Shown piece after piece: positions 8,415-16,650 of a DNA stretch of 64,000 bases. Source of the DNA: BOKV01 sp041987205 (GTDB taxonomy: Bacteria; Pseudomonadota; Alphaproteobacteria; Rhizobiales; Rhizobiaceae); NCBI GenBank assembly GCA_041987205.1, contig JBHIWX010000005.1, forward strand, positions 13,779-77,778. Reading direction: 5' to 3'. Every line of letters starts with the position of its first letter. The stretch's first letter is position 1. Made by a program: the position numbers and the translations under genes. The notes beneath the pieces were generated by a model. That model did no database searches, was not told the DNA's origin, and saw only the letters and a program-made list of their open reading frames with translations.

Positions 8415-10166
8415 ATGAGCCGGTCTTCAAACCTGTTGCGCCGGATCGTTCGGCAGCCGGCCCTTCGGCCGCTCCGCCTCGCACGGCTCGACTGGTATGC
8501 GCGTCACGGCGGACATCAGGACTGGAACCGCATCCTCGGCCCGGACCGGGCGAACTGGGAAAAGGCGCGCGACGCGGCAGCGGGCGGCCGGCGCGTGCTC
8601 GTGGCGACCGGCACAGGCGGGCATTTCCCGGCGAGCGCCATCGACCGGCTGCTCGCGGTCGCGCTTACCCTGCGTGGCGCCGAGGTCCGTTTCGCGCTGT
8701 GCGACGGCGTGCTCGACGCCTGCCAGAAATGCGAATCCGACCTCTTCCCTGATCGGCGGCGCTTCGTGGCGCACGGCCCTGAACGCGACCTCTGCAAATC
8801 GTGCCACGCACCGGCGGCACGCGCGAACGAGGTTCTCGGCCTGCCGACCGATCGCTATGGTGGCCATCACCCGCCGGAGGACCGGGAGAAGGTCGCTGAA
8901 GTGCTGGCCGGCATCACGAGCATCGATCAGGCATCCGGCTTCACCTGGAACGGCATCGATCTGGGCGAGCACGCGCTGGCCGGCGCCCTGCGGTTCTTCG
9001 CGCGCGCCGACCTCGAAGGCGAACCCACGGGGCTGGCCGTCCTGAAGCGTTATCTCGCCGCCGCCTTGCGCACGGCGATGGTCACCCGACGCGTGATCGC
9101 TGACTGCCAGCCTGAAGTGGTGATCCTGCATCACGGCATCTACGTGCCGCAGGGTGTGTTCGCGGCGGTCGCCCGCCAGTCGGGTGTGCGCGTCGTGACC
9201 TGGGCGCCGGCCTATCGCGCGCGCTGTTTCCTGTTCGCCCACGACGAGACCTATCATCACGCCCTGATGGACGAGCCGACGGAGTATTGGGCTGACACGC
9301 CGCTCTCGGCGGAGCAGAGGACGCGCATCGTGGCCTATCTGAAGAGCCGCTGGACCGGCGAGGAGGACTGGATCCGGTTTCATCGCACGCCAGACATGAG
9401 CCTGACGCACGATCTGGGCGGCCTCGGCCTGACGCCCGGCAAGCCGCTCGTGGTGGCACTCACCAACGTCATGTGGGACGCGCAACTTCACTACCGGACG
9501 AACGCCTTTGCCTCGCAGGTCGAATGGCTGGCCGACACCGTGCGATGGTTCGCCGGCCGGCCCGACCTGCAACTGGCGATCCGGGTCCACCCGGCCGAAC
9601 TGACCGGCAATCCGGTGTCGCGGCAGAAGGCCGCCGACGAACTGGCACGGCTTTTCGCGACCTTGCCGCCGAACATAGTCGTCGTCCCGCCGGAGAGTGC
9701 GCTGAGCACGTACGATCTTGCGCGCCAGTCGAGCGCCGCCCTGATCTATGCGACGAAGGCGGGTGTCGAACTGGCCGCGATGGGACTCCCGGTCATCGCC
9801 GCCGGCGAGGCGTGGTCGCGCAACAAGGGCATCACGACCGATGTGGCGAGCCGGCAATCCTATGCCGACTGCCTCAACGCCATGCTTCCCGGAAAGCCGT
9901 TGTCCGAGGCGATTCGCGACCGTGCCCTGCGCTATGCCCACCACTTCTTCTTCCGGCGCATGATCCCGCTCGACATGGTCGACCGCAATGCCGGTTCGCG
10001 CATGTTCGACATTGCAGAAGACGGGCTCGACAGGTTTCGCCCGGGCGCCAGCGCAGGCCTCGACGTCATCTGCGACGGCATCCTGGAAGGCACGCCCTTC
10101 CACATGCCAGATCAGGCTTTGCCGTCCGCCTCGCGGATGAGTGCGACCAGCGGATCCCAGTCATAG
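8415..10166 (+). CDS. Capsule/surface polysaccharide biosynthesis protein with Cys-pair insert
   Basis: A 583-aa soluble protein resembling capsule polysaccharide biosynthesis and GT-B glycosyltransferase-like proteins. It shows a Rossmann-like N-half (VLVATGTGGHFPASAIDRLL), ILHHGIYVPQGVF, and a C-half with IRVHPAEL, SALSTYDLARQSSAALIYAT and GVELAAMGLPVIAAGE, the donor-binding pattern of capsule synthesis proteins. Five cysteines cluster at C96, C103, C106, C127 and C130, including two CxxC pairs, suggesting a bound metal or Fe-S centre. It is the only plus-strand gene in this part of the cluster, and its 3' end overlaps the convergent neighbour by 55 bp. Substrate and linkage are unknown. 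Confidence 0.75.
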   Translation: MSRSSNLLRRIVRQPALRPLRLARLDWYARHGGHQDWNRILGPDRANWEKARDAAAGGRRVLVATGTGGHFPASAIDRLLAVALTLRGAEVRFALCDGVLDACQKCESDLFPDRRRFVAHGPERDLCKSCHAPAARANEVLGLPTDRYGGHHPPEDREKVAEVLAGITSIDQASGFTWNGIDLGEHALAGALRFFARADLEGEPTGLAVLKRYLAAALRTAMVTRRVIADCQPEVVILHHGIYVPQGVFAAVARQSGVRVVTWAPAYRARCFLFAHDETYHHALMDEPTEYWADTPLSAEQRTRIVAYLKSRWTGEEDWIRFHRTPDMSLTHDLGGLGLTPGKPLVVALTNVMWDAQLHYRTNAFASQVEWLADTVRWFAGRPDLQLAIRVHPAELTGNPVSRQKAADELARLFATLPPNIVVVPPESALSTYDLARQSSAALIYATKAGVELAAMGLPVIAAGEAWSRNKGITTDVASRQSYADCLNAMLPGKPLSEAIRDRALRYAHHFFFRRMIPLDMVDRNAGSRMFDIAEDGLDRFRPGASAGLDVICDGILEGTPFHMPDQALPSASRMSATSGSQS

Positions 10167-11041
10167 GCCGCCGCGGCCTGCCGCGCGCCCTCGCCCACCG
10201 CCGACAACGTGGCGGGATCAAGCGGCAGCGCATCCAGCCGGTCGATATCGAACAGGCTGACGCCGTGCCGGTAATGCGGCGGTGAATCCGCATCAAGATT
10301 GGTAATCACCGCCGAGCCGAACCGCATGGCCATCTGCACGCTGGTATTGTTGGCGCGCACGCCCTGCGGAAAGAACGCCGTGAAGAACGTGCTCGACTGC
10401 AGATAGTTGAAGACTGCAGAATCCGAGAGGAAGCCGAGGAAATGGACGCGGTCGCCGAAGATCTCCGTCATCTCCTCGAAGGCCGTCATGAAGCTGCCGG
10501 CGAAGTCGTTCCCCTCATGCAGCGCGGTCGACAGATAGAGCCCGTAGGATTTGCCGGTCGCCTCCAGCAGATGCCTTAGCTGGCGATAGCGGTCGGCCCG
10601 CATCTTGTGCGCCATGCCGAAGGAGAACACCGTCAGCTCCGTCTGCGGGAAGGCATGCGCGTCGATGAGGCTACCGGGACACCACGCCTCGATCACCCCG
10701 TCATGACGCGGTGATAGCGTTCTGGCGAGCTGTGCATTGCCGACGAAGACACGGGCGGCCAGCGCCAGCAGGCGCTGCTCGGTCGGCGTGTCGGAGAAAT
10801 CGTGCAGGAAGAGATCGACCTTCTGGCCGGCCGGCCGGTTGGCGATGAAATGCTCCAGCCGTTCGCGGTCGTCTTCAGAGAACTCCGAGAGCTTGATCGA
10901 CAGGAGCGCGTGCGTGCAGCGATCGGCCTCTGGCGAGAACAGGCTGACCACCGGAACAGCGAGCCTTTCCCCAAGCGCATTGTTGAAACGCGCAATGCCG
11001 CAGGTGAACGGCTGCAGGTGATAGCCAAGGATGCAATCCAT
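10112..11041 (-). CDS. GT-B glycosyltransferase-like protein
   Basis: A 309-aa protein of the polysaccharide cluster. It begins MDCILGYHLQPFTCGIARFN, reminiscent of glycosyltransferase N-termini, and has a GT-B-like C-half: VFSFGMAHKMRADRYRQL, GDRVHFLGFLSDSAVFNYLQ, FFPQGVRANNTSVQMAMRFG and SAVITNLDAD. This layout matches the donor-sugar half of retaining GT-B enzymes, but the protein is shorter than standard GT4 members. It starts 3 bp after the nucleotidyltransferase-methyltransferase stop, so it is co-transcribed with it, and it converges on the 8415 gene with a 55-bp overlap. Donor and acceptor are not deducible. Confidence 0.65.
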   Translation of the reverse strand: MDCILGYHLQPFTCGIARFNNALGERLAVPVVSLFSPEADRCTHALLSIKLSEFSEDDRERLEHFIANRPAGQKVDLFLHDFSDTPTEQRLLALAARVFVGNAQLARTLSPRHDGVIEAWCPGSLIDAHAFPQTELTVFSFGMAHKMRADRYRQLRHLLEATGKSYGLYLSTALHEGNDFAGSFMTAFEEMTEIFGDRVHFLGFLSDSAVFNYLQSSTFFTAFFPQGVRANNTSVQMAMRFGSAVITNLDADSPPHYRHGVSLFDIDRLDALPLDPATLSAVGEGARQAAAAYDWDPLVALIREADGKA

Positions 11042-11044
11042 CGT

Positions 11045-12142
11045 TCAGGCCCGCTCGTAGACGAGGACGCGGCCCTTCCCGAGCCAGTCCATGCGCTTTT
11101 CTAGGTCGACACGGCGCCGGAAACCCTGCAGCACGAACATAAGCCGCAGCATCTCCATGTTCATCAGGGTGATGTGCGAGGGATCGACATCGAACTCGGT
11201 CGTGACGTCGAACAGCGTCTGCGGCGCCGGGTGAAAGCGCGTCGTCACATAGACGAAGCGCGACGAGATCCGGCACATGTTCTGGACCGCCTTCTGGATG
11301 TCCAGCACGCTCATATGCTCCAGCACCTCGCGGCAGATGACGAGATCGTGGGACTGGTCGGGGTAGGTCGCATCGGTGATCGAGCCGATGGAGATGCGCT
11401 CACGCACTTCCGGAGGCGCCAGCGCCTTCGCATCCTCGGAGAAATCGACGCCATCGACACGAACGCCGAGTTCGTCCAGCAGATACATCAGCGCACCCGG
11501 CCCGCAACCCATGTCCAGCACGGTGTCCGGCTCGAAGACGTCGCGGATGAGTTCGGGATTGCGTCCTTCGATCCTGCGTCGCGTCTCAAGCGAATAGCTG
11601 TTCGCGCCCTCGCGCCACTCGTCGATGAAATAGTGCGAATCGTAATGGCTCGCCGCCTCGGCACGCTGCGAGAGAACAAAGGCCTCGTAACGCGCGATGT
11701 CGTCGGCGGTCTCCGACTGGCCGGACCGGGCAAGCAGCGCGCTCGACGAGGCTAGCATCGTATCGGTGTGGCGGATCTCGATGCCGAACTCCTGGCAGAC
11801 CGCCACCTCCTCTGCCGGCAGCCGGTCCTGCCAGTCCGCGCCCTTGACGTAGAAGGCCGGGCGCAACTGCCGCAGCACCTCCGCCGTCGATGCGTCGCTG
11901 GCATGGACATGCGCGATCGGCGACAGCGCGCCGATCACCTCCGCGCGCTGGTCTAGATCGAGCAGCGGCCGATGCTTGGTCGAGAGATAGGCGTCGCCGG
12001 CGATCCTGCACAGGATCGGCAGGCCGAGCGCCTCCGCCGCCCGAAAATAGGCGACATGGCCCGGATGCAGCGGGTCGAAACAACCATCTACCATGGCAAC
12101 CTTTCCGGCGAACCCCGGCAGGTCGTCGAACTCTACCCTCAT
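11045..12142 (-). CDS. Nucleotidyltransferase-SAM methyltransferase fusion
   Basis: A 365-aa two-domain protein. Residues ~10-140 are a cytidylyltransferase-like (RfaE C-terminal/TagD type) domain with DGCFDPLHPGHVAYFRAAEA, including the HxGH nucleotide motif (HPGH), and later KGADWQDRLPAEEVA. Residues ~175-365 are a class I methyltransferase with VLDMGCGPGALMYLLDELG as SAM motif I and HDLVICREVLEHM as motif III. The start MRVEFDDLPG at 12142 lies 7 bp after the FkbM-type gene; upstream in-frame sequence lies inside that gene. The fusion suggests one enzyme that activates a phosphorylated small molecule and methylates it or the glycan. The specific reaction is unknown. Confidence 0.8.
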   Translation of the reverse strand: MRVEFDDLPGFAGKVAMVDGCFDPLHPGHVAYFRAAEALGLPILCRIAGDAYLSTKHRPLLDLDQRAEVIGALSPIAHVHASDASTAEVLRQLRPAFYVKGADWQDRLPAEEVAVCQEFGIEIRHTDTMLASSSALLARSGQSETADDIARYEAFVLSQRAEAASHYDSHYFIDEWREGANSYSLETRRRIEGRNPELIRDVFEPDTVLDMGCGPGALMYLLDELGVRVDGVDFSEDAKALAPPEVRERISIGSITDATYPDQSHDLVICREVLEHMSVLDIQKAVQNMCRISSRFVYVTTRFHPAPQTLFDVTTEFDVDPSHITLMNMEMLRLMFVLQGFRRRVDLEKRMDWLGKGRVLVYERA

Positions 12143-12149
12143 GCTGCGA

Positions 12150-13025
12150 TCACTTCCTGGTCTTCTTGGCGTAACGCGAGGTGATGCCGTTGCGATACGG
12201 CTCGTAGTGGAATTCCGCCGTGAAGGGCGACTGGAACAGGTCCAGATCCTCGCTTTCGGAAACGAAATAGGCGTTGATGCCGGAAAAGTCGCATCCGACC
12301 AGCGCCATCTTCTTGTCACGGCCGATGCGCTCCAGCCGCTTCAGCGAAGCGCCGAATTTCCGCGACCGGTCCCACGCGCCGTCGGCGGCGTAATCGACCT
12401 CCCAGTCGACCTGCCTCGGCAGGAACGGATTGTATTCGACGCATGCGACGCGGGCGCTGACGTCCAGTGCCCGCCAGATATGCGAGGTGTTCTGGTCGAC
12501 ATCGACGGAGGCGAGATCGAACGCCTTGTCCTCGCCGACCAGCGTGTTGATGTTGTCGACGGTGACGAGCGAGTCGATGATCTTCAGCCGGCCGGAATCG
12601 CAATAGCGGGCGAATTCCTTGCGTGCCAGCGCGCACTCGACCGGATTGGCCTCGATCCAGATGCCGCTCCAGCCCATGACTTCGAGCAGGAAACGCGTCG
12701 TGTTCTGCGCGCCGTCGCTGGCGCCGATCTCGATGAAGCGCTTCCTGCCCTGTCCGATGCGATGAAAGATCTCCGACAGCACCGCATCCTCGAAATTCTG
12801 CGAGAACAGCGGGCTCGCCGGCAGGCTGACGGTTTTCGGATCGGCATATTTGGCAAGCGAGAGCCAAGGCATTTCCTCGACGATCGACTGCAACGCGGCC
12901 GTCGTCGTGGCATGCGCATCCGTGCGACCCTGCTCGCGCTTTCGCGCCAGCCTCGCTCGCACCGATTGGACGACCCTGTCGGGAAGGAAGCGTTTCGCCA
13001 TGGCGTTTATCCCCGGATTGCCCAT
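12150..13025 (-). CDS. FkbM-type methyltransferase
   Basis: A 291-aa SAM-dependent methyltransferase of the FkbM type. Motif I is RFIEIGASDGAQNTTRFLL, followed by WSGIWIEANPVECALARKE and DLASVDVDQNTSHIW, where the FkbM family has its conserved Asp residues. The C-terminus contains VGCDFSGINAYFV. FkbM enzymes O-methylate sugars, and several act on surface glycans. The start could be MGNPGINA (13025, chosen for its GGAG upstream and a 2-bp gap to the ABC gene) or MAKRFLP (13001). It is tightly linked to the ABC exporter gene upstream and the fusion methyltransferase downstream. Confidence 0.85.
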   Translation of the reverse strand: MGNPGINAMAKRFLPDRVVQSVRARLARKREQGRTDAHATTTAALQSIVEEMPWLSLAKYADPKTVSLPASPLFSQNFEDAVLSEIFHRIGQGRKRFIEIGASDGAQNTTRFLLEVMGWSGIWIEANPVECALARKEFARYCDSGRLKIIDSLVTVDNINTLVGEDKAFDLASVDVDQNTSHIWRALDVSARVACVEYNPFLPRQVDWEVDYAADGAWDRSRKFGASLKRLERIGRDKKMALVGCDFSGINAYFVSESEDLDLFQSPFTAEFHYEPYRNGITSRYAKKTRK

Positions 13026-13027
13026 GC

Positions 13028-14926
13028 CTAGTCCATCTCCGGCAGCACCCATTCGCTGCGCATCATAAACCACACGCCGGCCAGGAAGACGATGCCGATC
13101 ACGATGGCGCTCACCAGCAATGCCGGGGTTGACCACAGGCCGGTGCCGAACAGCGCGTATCGGCTGGCTTCGAGGATCGGGCTGAGCGGATTGAGATAGA
13201 GCGATACCTGCTGCCAGCCGACCGGCAGCGCGGAAAGCGGATAGAAAACCGGCGTGGCGAAAAACCATGCCTGGGTGAGCACCGGCACCATGAAGCGGAT
13301 GTCGCGGGTCAGCATGTAGGCGACCGAAATGAAGGCCGAAATGCCGGTGACCAGCATTGCCACGAGTGTAATGAAGACCGGCAGCAACGCCAGCTCGCGA
13401 TGCATCCCGAAAGGCACGTCCGCGCCCGAAAGGCGGAAGGCGACACCGGCCGCGATCATGCTGACGGCCAGCACCGCGCCGTGGATCAGCGGCAGCGCGA
13501 GCGAGGCGACCGGAAACAGGAAGCCCGGCAGCGGCACCATGCGCTGCAGCCGGCGCCCGGCAAACAGCGCACGGATGCCCTGTCCGATCCCGACATCGAC
13601 GATGATCCATAGCGCCATGCCGGAAAGCAGGAAAACCGGATACGGGATATTGGCAGACTGGAACACGTCGACATGGGTAAAGACCACCGACATGGCGGCA
13701 ACCGGCATCAGGGCGCGAAGCGCAATCCACCAATACCCCATCATGGTGCGGTCGAAGACGCGTCGCACCAGATAGAGCCCCACCAGCGGAAGATGGGGAA
13801 GGTTCGCAACGATGCGCGCGACATACGCCGTCAGATGCCGCGCCAGCGCCGGACCGGTGCGGTATTCGCCTCCCTGCGGCGAGAAATGGTCATCGCCTTC
13901 GACGCGCACCGATCGGTTTGCCGGCATGGCGATCGTCACGCCATTCGGGCCAGAGGTCATCGTAACGGGCGCAACTTCGTCGCTCTCTGCACCGTCCTCG
14001 TCATCATCGTCCGTGTCATCAAAGGAATCGTCGTCGTCGTCGTCATCGGCGACGGATTTCGCCCCAATGCGGGGGGACACGCGCGAGGCGTTCTTGATAT
14101 AGGCAGAATGCTCCGCGACCATGGTTTCGGTCGGGCCGAAATCCTTGATCCGGCCGCCCTCGATCAGCACCAGATGCGTCGTCCAGTTCAGATGGACCGC
14201 CGCCTTGCGCGCCCCGACCATGATGCAGGCGCCGCGCGCCCGGGCCGCCTCGACGAAGGCCTGCCAGCTTTCGGCTTCAGGGGACGGCAGCTTGCGCATG
14301 TCCGGGATCACGATGATGTCGACGGGCAGATGGCACGCGGCGGCGAGCGCGACCTCGAACAGTTCCTTGCGGGGAACGCGATAAGCCGGCAGTTCGAGCG
14401 CTTTCGCCAGTTCGGGCCGGCCCCGGACCCGTTCGAGCGCCTCCCGGATTTCGTTATCGGACAGGCCGAGCGCCCTTGCCCTGAGACGAAGGTTTTCGGC
14501 GAGCGTGCGGAACCGGAACGGCGTAAGGCCGGAAGTCTCCACCGGAAAGATGCGGCCATGCCAGCCCACCCGCCCGCTTCTCGGTGCCTCCAGCCCGGCA
14601 GCGATGCGAAGCAGGGTTGCACGGGTGCCGCCATCGACGTCGAGCACGCCGACGACCGATCCGCGCGGCAGATCGAGATCGATGTCGACGAGATGATGGG
14701 CGGCGATGCCCCGGTTGCAGGGCGCGTCGGGATGATCGGCAATGTCGGGCAGGGCACGGAACAGCGCAGCGAATTCGAGCAGCCGGTTGCGCGCTTCGCC
14801 ACTCGCCCTTCTCGGACGCTGATGCTTGGCCGCCGCGCGCCAGTAGCCGACCTTCTCGAAACGCACCGCCATTACGAGAGGCTCGGAAACCCCGGTGGCC
14901 GTCGCGCTGGCGGAGGGAGCGGACAT
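13028..14926 (-). CDS. Polysaccharide ABC exporter: degenerate ATPase domain fused to ABC-2 permease
   Basis: A 632-aa fusion. Residues ~75-285 follow an ABC ATPase in outline, but the catalytic residues are changed. The P-loop position reads DVDGGTRATLL (Lys to Arg102, Ser to Ala103). The Walker B end reads IIVIPDM (Asp-Glu to Pro208-Asp209). The H-loop position reads VGARKAAVH (His to Ala239), and no LSGGQ is visible. A linker at ~294-318 is very rich in Asp. Residues ~375-632 form an ABC-2 type permease with about six membrane spans, like KpsM/Wzm. Family knowledge says such permeases export capsule or O-antigen. ATP hydrolysis by this chain looks unlikely, so a separate ATPase may be needed. 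The start is MSAPSAS. Confidence 0.85.
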   Translation of the reverse strand: MSAPSASATATGVSEPLVMAVRFEKVGYWRAAAKHQRPRRASGEARNRLLEFAALFRALPDIADHPDAPCNRGIAAHHLVDIDLDLPRGSVVGVLDVDGGTRATLLRIAAGLEAPRSGRVGWHGRIFPVETSGLTPFRFRTLAENLRLRARALGLSDNEIREALERVRGRPELAKALELPAYRVPRKELFEVALAAACHLPVDIIVIPDMRKLPSPEAESWQAFVEAARARGACIMVGARKAAVHLNWTTHLVLIEGGRIKDFGPTETMVAEHSAYIKNASRVSPRIGAKSVADDDDDDDSFDDTDDDDEDGAESDEVAPVTMTSGPNGVTIAMPANRSVRVEGDDHFSPQGGEYRTGPALARHLTAYVARIVANLPHLPLVGLYLVRRVFDRTMMGYWWIALRALMPVAAMSVVFTHVDVFQSANIPYPVFLLSGMALWIIVDVGIGQGIRALFAGRRLQRMVPLPGFLFPVASLALPLIHGAVLAVSMIAAGVAFRLSGADVPFGMHRELALLPVFITLVAMLVTGISAFISVAYMLTRDIRFMVPVLTQAWFFATPVFYPLSALPVGWQQVSLYLNPLSPILEASRYALFGTGLWSTPALLVSAIVIGIVFLAGVWFMMRSEWVLPEMD

Positions 14927-14939
14927 CACGGACAACGCA

Positions 14940-16583
14940 TCAATTATCGGCCGCCTGCCGGCCACCGAACTGCCGTGCGACCCGCTTGACGACGGCACGT
15001 TTGCGTTTGCGGAGCCTTCTTGCGAGTGATGGCGGTTCGGCCTCGGCCGCCTCGCTCTCCGACAACAGGCCTTCCTTGATCAGCCGCCGCCGATGTCTCG
15101 CCGCCTTTACCCTGGTCAGCGTATCGGCGACCGGTATCAGCGCCACGCGCACCAACCAGTCGCTGGCGCCGCGACGAACCGGTTTCTTCTCGAGCGCCGC
15201 GGCGGCTTCGATCTCCCGCACCATGGCCGAAGTTGCCGAGAGCCCCGGCTCCGGACAACGCACGAAATAGTCGAGAAAGGCCTCGTTGGCATCGCTCGAC
15301 GGCGGATTGCGCAGGGTCTCGCCCAATTGCCGCAGATGCTCGTCCATGCCGGTCGCATATTTGAGCAGGCCGCCCTTGCGCAGATGGCGGAAATGCAGCG
15401 AACCGCTCTGCGTGGTGGCGAACTGGTCGGTTTCCAGGCTCATGACCGGTCGCCCCAGCAGTCCGGCCTCGATCATCGCGGTCGTGTTCACGCCGATCAC
15501 GGCGCGCGCATAATAGAGCGTGTCGAAGAAATCCTCCTCGGCGCCGGGGTTGACGGGGTTGGCGCCGCCACGCGGATAGATCGCGGCATTGCCGAGATCG
15601 GACAGGTCCGCGTCCTTCCATTGATCGGCGTTCTGGAAATGCGGGCGCACCAGCACGCCGATATCGCACACGGCCGCGTCGTCGCTTGCCCGGATCGCGG
15701 CGATCCAGTTGCGCACGAAGGTAACCTCTTCCTGGCGCGCGATGAAGCTCGACGAACACATGAAGGCAATGTGAGGTTTCGAAGGATCCAGACCGACCTT
15801 TTCCAGAAACGCCTCGCGCGAAACCACCGGCTCCCGGCCGAGCCAGCGGTCGAAGGTGTGGGCGCCGGTGACCCTGACCTTCTCCGGCGCGAGATAGTGA
15901 TAGCGCCCGGCTTCCTGCTTCTGCGGCGCGTTCCAGACCAGCACGCGGTCCGGCCGGCAGCGCAGCAGGCCCTTGTTGGTCAGATTGTCCCAGCTCGCGA
16001 CCGGAACCACCGCTGGAATGCCGAGCTCGTTGGCGGCCTCGATGTGATCGACCTCCGGAGAGCCGAGATTGACCAGCGGCGTCACCATCACGACATCGGG
16101 CTTCTTCGCCTTCAGATAGTCGAGATGCTGACGCGAGGCGGGCAGTTTGAACTGGATCCAGTTCAAAACACCAACCGCCTTGCGCACCATCCACGCACTG
16201 CGGGTCGCAAACAACCTGTCCAGCAGGCCGCCCAGATTGCCGATATGGCGCCGGCCCTTCTTCTGAACGCGTTGTCGCAGCGCCGGCGCGTCGCGATAAT
16301 CCGGATGGTAGTACCGGATGACGTCGATCATGCCGCGAATGGCGAAGAAGAGTGCGATCCAGCGGTCGTCGCGCTTTGGCGCCTCGTCCCAGGTCAGGCG
16401 CGGATAGCGCTGCGCCAGTCTTTCCTCGATACCGGTCGGCGAGTGCTCCGGCATGTCGAAGCCCAGATGCACGTCATGGCCATGCGCGAGCAGGCCCTCG
16501 ATGGTCGAGGCGAAATTGCGCACATAGCCGCGGCGCAGGAGAAAGAAGGTTACGCGCACGGCATCGTTCCATCGGCATCGCAC
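14940..16583 (-). CDS. Large GT-B glycosyltransferase-like protein
   Basis: A 547-aa protein with glycosyltransferase character. An N-terminal segment (VTFFLLRRGYVRNFASTIEG) is followed by VVMVTPLVNLGSPEVDHIEA, VPVASWDNLTNKGLL and RVLVWNAPQKQEAG. The C-half has ARAVIGVNTTAMIEAGLLG and RPVMSLETDQF, the donor-binding pattern of CDP-glycerol/capsule-type GT-B proteins. The C-terminal ~60 residues are highly basic, suggesting membrane-surface association. A GTG at 16559 (VRVTFF) is a plausible alternative start. It precedes the ABC fusion by 13 bp, so it probably belongs to the same operon. Specificity is unknown. Confidence 0.7.
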   Translation of the reverse strand: MRCRWNDAVRVTFFLLRRGYVRNFASTIEGLLAHGHDVHLGFDMPEHSPTGIEERLAQRYPRLTWDEAPKRDDRWIALFFAIRGMIDVIRYYHPDYRDAPALRQRVQKKGRRHIGNLGGLLDRLFATRSAWMVRKAVGVLNWIQFKLPASRQHLDYLKAKKPDVVMVTPLVNLGSPEVDHIEAANELGIPAVVPVASWDNLTNKGLLRCRPDRVLVWNAPQKQEAGRYHYLAPEKVRVTGAHTFDRWLGREPVVSREAFLEKVGLDPSKPHIAFMCSSSFIARQEEVTFVRNWIAAIRASDDAAVCDIGVLVRPHFQNADQWKDADLSDLGNAAIYPRGGANPVNPGAEEDFFDTLYYARAVIGVNTTAMIEAGLLGRPVMSLETDQFATTQSGSLHFRHLRKGGLLKYATGMDEHLRQLGETLRNPPSSDANEAFLDYFVRCPEPGLSATSAMVREIEAAAALEKKPVRRGASDWLVRVALIPVADTLTRVKAARHRRRLIKEGLLSESEAAEAEPPSLARRLRKRKRAVVKRVARQFGGRQAADN

Positions 16584-16650
16584 CGGATCGGTACCCGACC
16601 CACGGGCCGGTTGAACGCAGGCCGTGCCGTCTCTTGTATCCCCAAGGCAA

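Noticed and set aside
8427..10103. A 558-residue minus-strand frame opposite the capsule protein
   Set aside because: Low-information shadow; the plus-strand gene has glycosyltransferase-like motifs and fits its neighbours.
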